From NCBI GenBank assembly GCA_016187835.1, contig JACPIY010000077.1:1-38458 (forward strand): a DNA stretch of 38,458 nucleotides, read 5' to 3'. The notes beneath the pieces are model-generated. The model did no database searches, had not been told where the DNA came from, and saw only the letters and a program-made list of their open reading frames with translations. The stretch's first letter is position 1, and the number at the start of each line of letters is the position of its first letter. Below are positions 1 to 8,562 of the stretch, piece by piece. Both the position numbers and the translations under genes were made by a program. The stretch comes from Deltaproteobacteria bacterium. Lineage in GTDB: Bacteria > Desulfobacterota_D > UBA1144 > Nemesobacterales > CSP1-2.

Positions 1-1177
1 GGCGAGGTGTTATTCTCACATAACCTGCGCCGTAAAGCTCGGATAGCTCCGCAATGAATCTGAACTCATCGGGTTTCAGATTGCCTATCGGGGGCTTCAT
101 ATAGGCTCCGAAGTATCCGTCTTGCTTCTGTCTAAAGGTGTATTTATGCAAAAAGAGCTTGTAAAGCTCATCGTTTGGATTGGGTAGATGAACGGGGCTT
201 TTGAGGCGTTTTGCATTTTCTTCGCCGTCTTCCCTTCCGTTCTTAGCCGGAGCTGGTTGAGGAAAACTTTCTACATATCTTTCGAGGTCCTCTTTTAATG
301 GTTTTAGTCTTTTAATTCGTTCAAATTCGGCGATGACAAGTTCTTTAAATCTGTCAAAGCCTATTCTTGCTACGAGGAATTTAATTCTTGCCTTGTTTCT
401 GTTCTTTCTTTCCTCTGCACCATATTCATGAAAAATCCTGATTATTGCCTCGGCAAGTGGGTAGAATTCATCAACGGGAACAAAGTCGGCTATTGGTTTT
501 GCATAAAAAGGAATAGCTCCCAGACCGCCGGCGACATAAACTTTGAATCCGTATATGTCCTTTCCGTTTTTCCTGATTTGAGAAACGCAACCAAGGTCGT
601 GAATTTTTACCATTGCGTGGTCATCTTCACACTCCGAGAATGCGATCTTGAATTTTCTGGGGAGTGTGGAGGTTAGAGGATGTCTTAAAAAATATCTCGT
701 GGTATATAGGGCGTAGGGTAGGGGGTCAAAAATTTCATCCGGGCAAATTCCAGATAGGTGAGATGCGGTTACATTTCTTACAGTATTCCCGCATGCCTCA
801 CGGGTCGTAAGTCCGGTTTTTGCAAGCTCTTTCAAAAGCGGGGGTACATCCAAGAGTTTCACAAAGTGAAGCTGAATATCCTGTCTTGTCGTAAGATGTC
901 CGTGTCCTGACCCGGCATATTTTTCGACAACATCAGCTATGGTGCGAAGTTGCTCCGATGTTATAAACCCACTCGGAACTTTAATCCTTAGCATATGAAT
1001 CCCTTCGCCCTGATGTCTAACTCCGTAGGTTCCGAAAAGAAGACGGTATGACCTGAATCTCTCAGGATGTATTTCACCATTATAGAGTTTTTTTATAATA
1101 TCCTCGTATTCATCAAGTTCCTTTGATACATCGGAGCCATTATGTAGGTCTATCTGCTCCCATATTTTTGCACTCAT
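1..1177 (-). CDS. Ferredoxin-type nitrite/sulfite reductase, partial (C-terminus beyond window)
   Basis: About 392 residues can be read on the minus strand before the window edge. The protein belongs to the siroheme/4Fe-4S nitrite and sulfite reductase family, which carries out six-electron reduction of nitrite or sulfite in the cytoplasm. Visible family signatures are GHGHLTTRQDIQLHF near residue 92 and TREACGNTVRNVTASHLSG near residue 125, both typical of the ferredoxin-like half-domain and the substrate pocket. Family members run to roughly 500 residues or more, so the C-terminal cysteines that bind the 4Fe-4S/siroheme unit may lie outside the window. The ATG at 1177 follows a perfect GGAGGAGGT ribosome-binding site. 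The sequence does not decide between nitrite and sulfite as substrate. It is divergently oriented from the membrane-protein group that follows. Confidence 0.88.
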   Translation of the reverse strand, partial: MSAKIWEQIDLHNGSDVSKELDEYEDIIKKLYNGEIHPERFRSYRLLFGTYGVRHQGEGIHMLRIKVPSGFITSEQLRTIADVVEKYAGSGHGHLTTRQDIQLHFVKLLDVPPLLKELAKTGLTTREACGNTVRNVTASHLSGICPDEIFDPLPYALYTTRYFLRHPLTSTLPRKFKIAFSECEDDHAMVKIHDLGCVSQIRKNGKDIYGFKVYVAGGLGAIPFYAKPIADFVPVDEFYPLAEAIIRIFHEYGAEERKNRNKARIKFLVARIGFDRFKELVIAEFERIKRLKPLKEDLERYVESFPQPAPAKNGREDGEENAKRLKSPVHLPNPNDELYKLFLHKYTFRQKQDGYFGAYMKPPIGNLKPDEFRFIAELSELYGAGYVRITPR

Positions 1178-1589
1178 ATATATACCTCCTCCAATTTAAA
1201 GATGGCAATGTTTGTGCCAAAAACTAAATTATCATCTCTAATTGCCTCTAGAGAGAAGAAAGCCGTGTAACTGATAGCAGACTATTGATTTTTTCTCAAT
1301 ACTGAACTTAGCTTTGGTGATCTTTTGTTGATTCAGTAGTGTTACATTGATAAGCAATCTGATGCAAATATAACCAAAAGCTTAAGCAATAAGAGATAGT
1401 CACGATAATGGAAAGCTAAATCAGTCTGGCAATTAATCAAGAAGTATGGTCAAAACTCCTCTCAATATGAACTAGGATTATAGAACTAGCGTAAGGTTTG
1501 CTCACATTTTGAATCAATACTTTATATGTAAAACTCTCCATGTTATCTTAACACCACAAAAGCAATATAGAACTTCAAGGATAAGCAAG
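1178..1589. other. Intergenic region between divergent genes
   Basis: This stretch separates the minus-strand reductase from the plus-strand membrane-protein group, so it should hold promoters for both. It is AT-rich. I see no open reading frame with a ribosome-binding site and no strong hairpin. An ATTGA..TCAAT dyad near 1285-1301 loosely recalls an FNR/Dnr box, but its 7-base spacer is too long for the consensus. Confidence 0.5.
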
Positions 1590-2018
1590 ATGTTCGAATT
1601 GGCTCGGCGATTTATAAAGACAGGATTTATATTCTTTATGGTTGGACTACTTCTTGGTTTATACATGATTATAAGCAAACATATCTTCGGCAAGTGGCCC
1701 TACCCGCAGTTTATTACTGCCCATGTTCATGTCCTGTTCTTTGGCTTTTTATTGTCCCTTATAAAAGTTGTGGCCATATGGATGTTTCCCCGACCAAAGG
1801 ACGATAACAATTATAGCCCTAAGCTTGCCGAGGTAACATATTGGTTTCTCACCCTCGGAACTACAACCCGCTTTTTTGGTGAGGTTATTAGTTCCTATAT
1901 AATTTTTAGAATAGTTGACTGGATAATTGTGTTAGGTGGCATCTCCCAAGTTTTAGCCGGGTTTCTATTCATATATAACATGTGGTCACGAGTGAGACCT
2001 GTTGGAAAACAAACATGA
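1590..2018 (+). CDS. Mini heme-copper oxidase subunit I-like membrane protein
   Basis: The 142-residue product has about four membrane helices and looks like a miniature of heme-copper oxidase subunit I. Helix 2 carries AHVHVLFFGF, resembling the heme-ligating histidine helices of CcoN/NorB. The last helix, VLAGFLFIYNMWSRVRP, resembles a CcoN segment in this same window (IVGFFLLIYNVWMTI). It lacks the full set of heme and CuB histidines, so it is not an oxidase by itself. I chose the ATG at 1590 because AAGGA lies 8 bases upstream; the longer reading from 1509 has no such site. It overlaps the CopD-like gene by 4 bases (ATGA), indicating translational coupling. Exact function is unknown. Confidence 0.7.
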   Translation: MFELARRFIKTGFIFFMVGLLLGLYMIISKHIFGKWPYPQFITAHVHVLFFGFLLSLIKVVAIWMFPRPKDDNNYSPKLAEVTYWFLTLGTTTRFFGEVISSYIIFRIVDWIIVLGGISQVLAGFLFIYNMWSRVRPVGKQT

Positions 2019-2521
2019 GTTTTACTAACACCATTGTCTTTATCCACGTTCTAGCGGCTATCATATGGCTGGGAGGAATGTTCTTCATAGCACTGGTTAT
2101 GGTTCTTCCAGTTTTGAAGAACTTTGAAACTCACCAAAAACGTATCGAGGTCCTTTCCGCTACAGCTAGGAGATTTCGAGTGGTAAGCTTGGTAGCTATA
2201 CCGATTTTATTGATAACTGGAGTGCTTAATGCAGTAAACCGCGGGGTTACAGCGGAGATGATCTCGAATGGCTCGCTTTTCTTATCTTATTTTGGGAACA
2301 TACTCACGGTGAAGGTGATGCTCGTCTTTATTGTGTTGGTTTTAAGCACTATCCATGATTTCATTTTAGGACCCAGATTAATTGATCTTCAAAGTAGCAG
2401 TACATCCAACCCTGATTCCTATTTGGGGATAAAGAAGAACCGAACATACGTATCATGGCTTGCAAGGATTAATGCACTCATGGCTATACTGGTAGTTGCT
2501 TGCGCAGTAATACTTAGTTAA
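2015..2521 (+). CDS. CopD-like integral membrane protein
   Basis: This 168-residue protein has four predicted membrane helices. Helix 1 reads IHVLAAIIWLGGMFF, the usual opening of the CopD / DUF2269-type family, whose members carry a conserved helix-1 histidine and are often linked to copper or heme. A second conserved block lies in the middle of the protein (VAIPILLITGVLNAVNRG). The ATG at 2015 sits inside the stop of the preceding gene (ATGA), so the two are coupled. The longer reading from 1982 adds residues with no membrane or signal character. A decayed second copy lies about 500 bases downstream (2894-3156). A role in copper or heme handling next to respiratory genes is inferred. Confidence 0.75.
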   Translation: MSFTNTIVFIHVLAAIIWLGGMFFIALVMVLPVLKNFETHQKRIEVLSATARRFRVVSLVAIPILLITGVLNAVNRGVTAEMISNGSLFLSYFGNILTVKVMLVFIVLVLSTIHDFILGPRLIDLQSSSTSNPDSYLGIKKNRTYVSWLARINALMAILVVACAVILS

Positions 2522-2549
2522 AGTCAAACCCTGTTTGTGGAGGAACACG

Positions 2550-2888
2550 ATGAATAAAGGTTATAACTATATTAGAGATTTATCTAATGAGATCGTAGAG
2601 ATTCCCAAAAACAGCATTGTAAGTCGTACTCTTCATAGCGATGAATATCTAAAAGCCATTCTTTTTGGTTTTGACCTAGGTCAGGAACTCTCAGAGCATA
2701 CTTCTTCTATGCCAGCCACCGTTCATATAATCAGAGGAGAAGCACGACTGACATTAGGAGACGATTCTGTTGAAGCTCACGCTGGAACGTGGGTACATAT
2801 GTCCCCCGGGCTACGACACGGCATCTATGCTAAGACCCCCTTGGTAATGCTACTTATCCTCGTTAAACAAGAAGCAAAAACAAAATAA
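2550..2888 (+). CDS. Small single-domain cupin protein
   Basis: The 112-residue product is a small cupin barrel. Cupin motif 1 is degenerate (ELSEHTSSMPATVHIIRGEA) and motif 2 is MSPGLRHGI. Histidines suitable for metal binding are present in HTSS, VHII and RHGI. The ATG at 2550 follows GGAGG at a 6-base spacing, better supported than an in-frame codon at 2535. It begins 28 bases after the CopD-like gene, so all three genes from 1590 probably form one operon. Single cupins of this size act as metal-dependent enzymes, sensors or binding proteins, and the sequence does not say which. Cytoplasmic, with no signal peptide. Confidence 0.75.
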   Translation: MNKGYNYIRDLSNEIVEIPKNSIVSRTLHSDEYLKAILFGFDLGQELSEHTSSMPATVHIIRGEARLTLGDDSVEAHAGTWVHMSPGLRHGIYAKTPLVMLLILVKQEAKTK

Positions 2889-2893
2889 TCCCT

Positions 2894-3156
2894 ATGGAAA
2901 AGAAGAGACCAAGATTTCGCTTTCTTATAATGGCCCTTGGAGGCTCCGCCATGCTTTTTGGGCTATGGGCAGGGCATTTCAGAGTCGGATGGGAGTTGCC
3001 TGTAATTATGGTAAGCTGGTAGCTATAGCAGCCTTATTGATCACCGGAGCCCTTAATGTAATAAACCGTGGCGTTACAGCAGATATGATTTTAAATGGCA
3101 AGGTTCAATGCACTCTTAGGTATTCTGGTAATTGCCTGTGCAATATCCTTAGTTAA
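2894..3156 (+). pseudogene. Mosaic relic: membrane-protein 5' end joined to CopD-like fragments
   Basis: Three fragments are fused. From 2894 an ATG starts MEKKRPRFRFLIMALGGSAM, a normal-looking start of a multi-span membrane protein that stops after about 42 codons. From about 3010 another frame reads VAIAALLITGALNVINRG, nearly identical to the intact CopD-like protein upstream (VAIPILLITGVLNAVNRG). From about 3098 the sequence matches the extreme C-terminus of that protein (ARFNALLGILVIACA against ARINALMAILVVACA). The roughly 70 codons between these two blocks in the intact gene are missing. This is therefore the debris of at least two genes after internal deletions and frameshifts, and no functional product is expected. 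Confidence 0.8.
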
Positions 3157-3597
3157 GATAAGACCTCACAAAAACTATTATGTTTTTAAGGGCTTATATT
3201 GACTTTACCATCCAACTGGACATATATTTTAGAAAAAAGAAAAGGGAGGATGTGGAATCAAAGAAGACGAGTTAATCTTCATCCTAAAGTATCACTTGAT
3301 TTTCAGCTTACCCGGCAATTTGTATAGCTTTCATTTTCCACTAGAAATAGTTAGTTGTATATCTCTACTATCTCAATTATTTGCAAATAACAAAGACAAC
3401 TATGTTTGAGACAGCGGATCACACAGATCTGAGAAAGGGTTTCACTTGATTCACTATATTATAAAAGCAAATCTGTGAGCATCAGACTAACTAAGTCGTA
3501 TTGATCAATCACAAACTGAGGATTTTGGACGATTAATGAAATTTAAATCCTACTAAAAGTATCGGCTGTGCTGTTAATTGAATAAGGGGTGGTAATA
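3157..3597. other. Intergenic region with no recognisable feature
   Basis: This is AT-rich DNA between the CopD-like relic and the decayed kinase. I see no convincing reading frame, tRNA, hairpin-plus-T terminator or repeat. A good ribosome-binding site (AAGGGGTGG, 3583-3591) at its right end belongs to the kinase pseudogene. Given its neighbours, it may be decayed coding sequence. Confidence 0.4.
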
Positions 3598-4574
3598 ATG
3601 AATGAGATATTGGGGAGCGTCCTTAGTTCCGACAAGTTCATACCTAATGGTCATTGTTATTTGTGGAAGCCTGGGCTTGTGTGGTTTCATGTAATCGCCG
3701 ACTCGCTTGTTCGCCTGTCTTATTTCATCATTCCATTCACGGTTGTCTATTTTATACGAAAGAGGAAAGACATACCTTTCAACTGGATGCTGATGGCATT
3801 TGCAATATTCATTGTCCCCCTGTGGGACAACACATTGGATGGAAGTCTGGACAATGTGGAATCCCTCATACTGGCTATTAGAAGCCGTGAAATCTGTTAC
3901 TGCTATAGCTTCAGTCACTACCGCTATCTTACTCATTCGTATCATGCCTCACGCACTTACGATACCAAGTCCTCAACAACTGACCAGAGCAAATGAGATA
4001 CTCCAAGGAGGAAATGCGTGAAGACAAAAAAAGCTGAGAAGGTGCTGCGTGTAAATGAGGCGAAATTTAGAGGACTCCTAGAATCGGCACCGGACGCCAT
4101 GGTGATAGTCGATAAGGAAGGTAAGATAGTTTTGGTGAACTCGCAAAAACCATATTCGAGGAGCTCAAATCTAATAACCTAGAACAAACTCTAAAGTTCA
4201 ACATTAACTCACTGCCCTCCGCCCATGGTGACAGAGCGATGATTCGCCAGGTCTTTGTCAACCTCTTATCCAACGCCATAAAGTTCACCAGGAAGAAAGA
4301 GAAATCAGTCATAGAAGTAGGAGGATGGATTGAGGGAGTAAAGAACGTTTATTACGTCAAGGACAACGGCGTGGGGTTCGATATGAATTATGTAGATAAA
4401 TTATTCGGTGTGTTTCAACGTCTGCACAGCCAAGGGGAATTTGAAGGAACAGGAGTAGGGCTTGCTCTAGTCCAGCGCATTATTCACCGACATGGTGAGC
4501 GAGTATGGGCTGAGGGTAAGGTGGGAGAAGGAGCAACCTTTTACTTCACTCTTTCAGGAGGACAAATAGCATGA
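3598..4574 (+). pseudogene. Decayed sensor histidine kinase with ethylene-receptor-like N-terminus
   Basis: Joining frames restores a sensor kinase. It starts with three membrane helices of the ethylene-binding-domain type (YFIIPFTVVYFIRKRKD, then CGTTHWMEVW, whose Cys and His match the copper ligands of ETR1-type receptors). A PAS start follows ([19 protein letters not shown]), then a HATPase domain ([27 protein letters not shown]). Three +1 shifts break it: C5 at 3816-3820 (C4 expected), GG at 4007-4008 and A7 at 4026-4032. A deletion at about 4138-4145 has removed the rest of PAS and the whole His-phosphorylation domain, so it cannot be an active kinase. The ATG at 3598 has a good ribosome-binding site. 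Its stop overlaps the next start (ATGA). An isolated HATPase polypeptide from 4239 cannot be excluded. Confidence 0.88.
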
Positions 4575-5014
4575 GCGATATAAATGAAGTAGAGATACTA
4601 CTGGTTGAGGACAATCCTAATGACGAGGAACTTACGCTCAGGGCACTCAGAAAACACAACCTTGCCAACAGGGTCCATGTGGTGAGGGATGGAGCAGAGG
4701 CGTTAGAATTTGTATTTGCCACTGGAGCTTATACCGATAGAAAGGTTGAGAATAGGCCGGAAGTGATACTTCTTGATTTAAAGCTTCCCAAGGTGGATGG
4801 ATTGGAAGTATTGCGAAGAATTAAGTCAGATGAAAGGACAAAGATGACTCCGGTGGTGGTGTTGACGTCATCGAAGGAGGATCGAGACATTGTGGAGAGT
4901 TATAAGCTGGGTGTGAACAGTTATATTGTGAAGCCAGTAGATTTTGACAAGTTTCTTCAGGCGGTTTCACAATTGGGACTTTATTGGCTACTGCTTAATC
5001 AGCCACCAGGATAA
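4571..5014 (+). CDS. Single-domain response regulator (Rcp1-like)
   Basis: The 147-residue protein is a stand-alone receiver domain. The acidic pair is VEDNPND near residue 13, the phospho-accepting Asp is D69 in [12 protein letters not shown], the Thr/Ser switch is VVVLTSS, and the conserved Lys is K121 in YIVKPVDF. No DNA-binding domain follows, so output must be by protein contact, as for Rcp1-type regulators paired with bacteriophytochrome or PAS kinases. It was translationally coupled (ATGA) to the now-decayed kinase upstream, presumably its cognate partner, and is intact although the partner is not. It may now be orphaned or take phosphate from the hybrid kinase at 5103. Confidence 0.9.
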   Translation: MSDINEVEILLVEDNPNDEELTLRALRKHNLANRVHVVRDGAEALEFVFATGAYTDRKVENRPEVILLDLKLPKVDGLEVLRRIKSDERTKMTPVVVLTSSKEDRDIVESYKLGVNSYIVKPVDFDKFLQAVSQLGLYWLLLNQPPG

Positions 5015-5102
5015 GGTAAGAGGCTAGAGACGAGATTGGAGAGAGAAAAAATAGTAAAGATAAAGAACGGTTATCATTTTTAATGCAAGATAGAGGTTGT
5101 TC

Positions 5103-7024
5103 ATGGATAAAGAGATTCGCATTCTGATAGTAGAAGATGTCCCCTCAGACGTAGAACTGGTCGAGTGGGAGCTACGCAAAGCTAAAATAGCGTTTTGCTC
5201 AAAGCGCGTAGATACAAGAGAGGCATTCCTCAAAGAACTCAAAGATTTTATGCCCGAAATTATTCTATCAGATTATTCACTTCTCTCATTCGATGGAATG
5301 TCCGCATTAAAAATTGTGAGGAAAGAGCAGATAGATGTGCCTTTTATCTTTGTCACCGGATCACTCGGCGAAGAAAGGGCAATCGAGACTCTCAAGAGCG
5401 GTGCTACGGATTACGTTCTGAAAGATAAGCTATCACGCCTGGTACCTGCTGTACGTCGAGCGGTACAGGAGGCTGAGGAACGGATGGAGCTCAAGCGTGC
5501 AGAGCAAAGAATCTTACAGCAAACAGACCTGCTCAACATAGCAACAGACGCTATTACCGTTTTAGATATGGAACACAATATCCTATTCTGGAATAAAGGC
5601 GCTGAAAAAATCTACGGCTGGAGAGCTCAAGAAGCCATCGGAACGAAAGTAAATCAACTTCTGTTTAAGAAGGCTCCCTATGAATTCGAGGAGGCACTTA
5701 AGGTGGCAGAAGAGAAAGGTGAGTGGAAAGGTGAACTGCACCAGTTAACCAGGGATGGCAAAGAAGCCATCGTGGAGAGCCGCTGGACTCTCGTGGGTGA
5801 CGAGAAAGGAAAACCGAAATCAATATTTGTTGTTAGCACGGATATCACGGAGAAGAAGAAGATCGAAGCCCAATTTCTACATGCACAGAGGATGGAGAGT
5901 ATAGGTACACTTGCAGGAGGTATAGCTCATGACCTCAACAACATGCTCCAGCCGATAATGATGTCATTGCAACTATTGAAAGCACAGTTCCCGGATAACA
6001 AAAGTCATGATTTACTTGAGATAGTCGAAACAAGTGCCAGACGTGGAGCTGATCTGGTAAGACAAGTTCTTTCATTCGCAAGGGGAATGGAAGGTGAACA
6101 TGCGATTCTTCAAGTAAGACACATCGTTTCTGAGATTGGAAAGATTCTAAAAGAGACGTTTCCAAAGTCGCTCCAGATCCAAACGGATGTACCAAAAGAC
6201 CTCTGGACTATATCTGGAGATCCCACCCAACTCCAACAAGTTTTAATGAACCTATGTGTCAATGCCCGTGACGCTATGTCTAGTGGTGGTATTTTGAGCA
6301 TCACAGTGAAGAATCTCTTTATTGATGAGAACTATGCACAGATGAATATTGATGCCAGAGTGGGTCCATACATCGCTATTACTGTTTCTGATACAGGAAC
6401 GGGCATCCCCCTAAAATCCTGGAGAGGATTTTTGAGCCATTTTTTACTACGAAAGAACCTGGGAAAGGCACTGGACTGGGTCTTTCAACAGCATATGGAA
6501 TTGTGAAGAGTCATGGTGGATTCATACACGTCTATAGCGAGGTTGGGAAAGGAACCAGATTTAAGGTCTATCTGCCAGCATTTGAAACAACAGAAACAAA
6601 GGTATTAGGAGATAAAAAAATTAAGGAGCTGCCCATAGGACACGGAGAATTGATATTAGTTATTGATGATGAAGCAGCAATTCGGGACATAGCCAGTGCT
6701 ACGTTGCAAAGATATGGATATAGAGTAATTACAGCGGATGACGGGGCTGATGGGGTAGCACTATATGTTCATAATAAGGTAAAGATTAAGGCTGTCATTG
6801 TAGATATGGTGATGCCGATAATGGATGGGCGTACAACGATAAGAGCACTCCGGAAGATTGACCCGGATGTAAAAATAGTAGCTGTTAGCGGACTAAAGGA
6901 TGATGAAAAGCACGTTCAAGCTGCTAGGGTAGATGCCAATGCATTTTTATCTAAGCCTTACACCGCTGGAACCCTTTTAAAGACTTTGTATACACTGCTT
7001 AGTGGGGAAAAGATAAGCCCGTAA
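5103..7024 (+). pseudogene. Hybrid histidine kinase REC-PAS-HisKA-HATPase-REC, broken by one frameshift
   Basis: Read across one shift, this is a cytoplasmic hybrid kinase of about 640 residues. The order is receiver (Asp near residue 57 in IILSDYSLLSFDG), PAS (about 140-250), phospho-His helix (GGIAHDLNNML, about 275), HATPase (NLCVNARDAM, DTGTGIP, then GLSTAYG restored in the other frame) and a C-terminal receiver ([12 protein letters not shown]). The shift lies in the C run 6407-6411: five C are present, and a sixth restores [19 protein letters not shown]. As written, the first product loses its G2 box and the second begins inside HATPase. It could be a real lesion, a phase-variable tract or a sequencing error. 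The ATG at 5103 follows AGAGG; an upstream TTG at 5097 is poorer. Confidence 0.85.
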
Positions 7025-7182
7025 CTATGACAAAGCGGCTATATCAAATAGTGTAACCAGCTCCGGCAGCTGAATTAAATAAATGATAAAAGGCTAATAT
7101 AAAATCAAATAAATCTGTCCGATTCTCTGACATCTTACACCCTCCTTAATATCAAAATTCAATAATTATATGAAATTCCGTC

Positions 7183-7198
7183 TGGCATAACACTTGCC
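7183..7198 (+). promoter_or_regulatory. Candidate sigma-54 (-24/-12) promoter
   Basis: The sequence TGGCATAACACTTGCC has GG at 7184-7185 and GC at 7196-7197, separated by exactly 10 bases, as sigma-54 holoenzyme requires. It agrees well with the TGGCAC-N5-TTGC consensus. Transcription would start near 7209, only a few bases before the TetR start codon, which would leave an almost leaderless mRNA. No activator-binding site was identified. Confidence 0.4.
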
Positions 7199-7215
7199 TT
7201 TTATCTCACGGCAAA

Positions 7216-7872
7216 ATGAGTAATCATTCACTTGCCAAATTAAATCTCAGCAAAAGAAGCGCAGTAGATTCCAAGAATAAGATACGTAATGTAGCTCTGA
7301 GACTATTCGTAAGTAAAGGGATAAAAAGCTCCACCACAAGAGAAATTGCCAAGAAGGCAGGTATATCAGAAGGGACAATATATAAACACTTCGAGAGCAA
7401 AGATGAGCTTGCCCTGGAGCTCTTTATAACCAATATGGATATGTTTAGAGAAAAACTTTTAGAAAATATCACAAACAACGATGACCCTAAAGAAATACTT
7501 AGTAGGCTAATTCAAAACTTTTTTGATTTCGCTAAAAAACAGCCCGAAGCTTATTCATACATAATGGATGCGCACTACACAGAGCTTAAAAAAATTCCTA
7601 AAGAAAGACCTAAACCCAAAGATCCTTTTGTAGAGGCCATATGCTTGGGCATAGAGAAAGGAGATTTCAGAAAGCTCGATGAGAATCTTGGTGCAGCATT
7701 AGTAATAGGGATGATAACCAGGACTATTCTTTTTTTTAATAACGGTTTTATTAATCTGGATTATTATCAAGCAGCAGAGGAGGTTGTATATTCCGCAATT
7801 AAACTTTTAGGAGCGCAATCATTGATTATTCGCCACACAAACGTTTCGGGTTATCGCACAGATTATTATTGA
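7216..7872 (+). CDS. TetR-family transcriptional regulator
   Basis: This 218-residue regulator has an N-terminal TetR helix-turn-helix at about residues 20-70, with the recognition region TREIAKKAGISEGTIYKHF. An all-helical ligand or dimerisation domain of ordinary length follows. It stands 78 bases upstream of the cytochrome c gene that heads the nitrous oxide reductase cluster and points the same way, so it may regulate that cluster; this is inference from position. No clear ribosome-binding site precedes the ATG, and the possible sigma-54 promoter lies immediately upstream. A basic N-terminal extension of about 20 residues precedes the DNA-binding domain. The inducer cannot be read from the sequence. 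Confidence 0.9.
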   Translation: MSNHSLAKLNLSKRSAVDSKNKIRNVALRLFVSKGIKSSTTREIAKKAGISEGTIYKHFESKDELALELFITNMDMFREKLLENITNNDDPKEILSRLIQNFFDFAKKQPEAYSYIMDAHYTELKKIPKERPKPKDPFVEAICLGIEKGDFRKLDENLGAALVIGMITRTILFFNNGFINLDYYQAAEEVVYSAIKLLGAQSLIIRHTNVSGYRTDYY

Positions 7873-7950
7873 TTTTAAATGATCTTTTTGATATATTGAG
7901 ACTAAAATTGCTTTTGCCTAAAACAGAATCTCACAAGGAGGTAAGGAAAT

Positions 7951-8436
7951 ATGAGAACAGTAATTACATCAATGGTTTTAATAGCCTCCATAGCGCTATT
8001 TACATCCTGTAAAGGAAACGAGCAAGAAAAACCGGGAACACAGGTTGAACAAGTCAATAAAGAAGCAAATGTTGCAACACAAGAGGAAACAAAACCAGCC
8101 CCTCCAATAGACCACGCACTTGCAGAAAAAGGTGAAGAATTGTTTAAGACCAAGGGATGTATAGCTTGTCATTCGATTGGAGAAGGGAGACGCACCGGTC
8201 CCGATCTAGCAGGTGTTACTGAAAGGCGCAAGCTCGACTGGATTGAAAATATGATTCTTGATCCAGATAAGATGTTGGAAAAAGACCCCATAGCTAGAGA
8301 ACTCCTCGCTACTTACATGGTTAAGATGACCAATCAAAATGTTAAGCCCGAAGAAGCACAGGCAATCGTCATGTATTTAAGAGAGAAAGATTCCCAGACG
8401 GGGGAGGAAGTGGAGGAGGAATCTGAACAGGAATAA
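7951..8436 (+). CDS. Lipoprotein monoheme cytochrome c of the nos cluster
   Basis: This 161-residue protein has a lipoprotein signal peptide ending at C20 (ALFTSC), then an acidic, Gln-rich linker of about 35 residues. A class I cytochrome c domain follows, with one heme site, C70-IACH (CIACHSIG). A Met ligand is likely in YMVKMTNQ. It should be anchored to the membrane and face the periplasm. It directly precedes nosZ, so the simplest reading is that it donates electrons to NosZ; c-type cytochromes are common in clade II nos clusters. The start has a clear AGGAGG site. The C-terminal tail is very acidic (EEVEEESEQE). Confidence 0.9.
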   Translation: MRTVITSMVLIASIALFTSCKGNEQEKPGTQVEQVNKEANVATQEETKPAPPIDHALAEKGEELFKTKGCIACHSIGEGRRTGPDLAGVTERRKLDWIENMILDPDKMLEKDPIARELLATYMVKMTNQNVKPEEAQAIVMYLREKDSQTGEEVEEESEQE

Positions 8437-8445
8437 AAAAGCAGG

Positions 8446-8545
8446 ATACAGGATACACGATGCAAGATGCAGGATACAAGATGTGTTTAAAACTCTCATG
8501 CATTACTCATCATGTATCGTGCATCATGAATCATGCATCATCTAA
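8446..8545. repeat. Imperfect inverted repeat of GATGCA/GATACA units
   Basis: The left part is built from 7-8 base variants such as AGGATACA, ACGATGCA and AGATGCA. The right part holds the mirror units (CATCATGTATCGTGCATCAT). Aligning the left arm with the reverse complement of the right gives a 20-base block matching at 17 positions. The transcript could fold into a long hairpin between the cytochrome gene and nosZ. It may be a dispersed extragenic repeat or an mRNA-stabilising structure, and it ends just before the nosZ ribosome-binding site. Confidence 0.7.
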
Positions 8546-8562
8546 AAAAGGAGGTTAATAAA

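Noticed and set aside
1285-1301. FNR-like dyad ATTGA-N7-TCAAT upstream of the membrane-protein group
   Set aside because: FNR/Dnr boxes need a 4-base gap (TTGAT-N4-ATCAA). Spacing and half sites do not fit, and AT-rich DNA gives such matches by chance.
3574-3945. Long minus-strand frame antisense to the kinase N-terminus
   Set aside because: It lies opposite a recognisable coding region (ethylene-receptor-like domain) and has no domain or ribosome-binding site; a shadow frame.
7873-7950. FNR-like half sites upstream of the cytochrome c gene (TTGATATATTGAG)
   Set aside because: Only one half site matches the consensus. Regulation by FNR would make biological sense, but the sequence does not support it.
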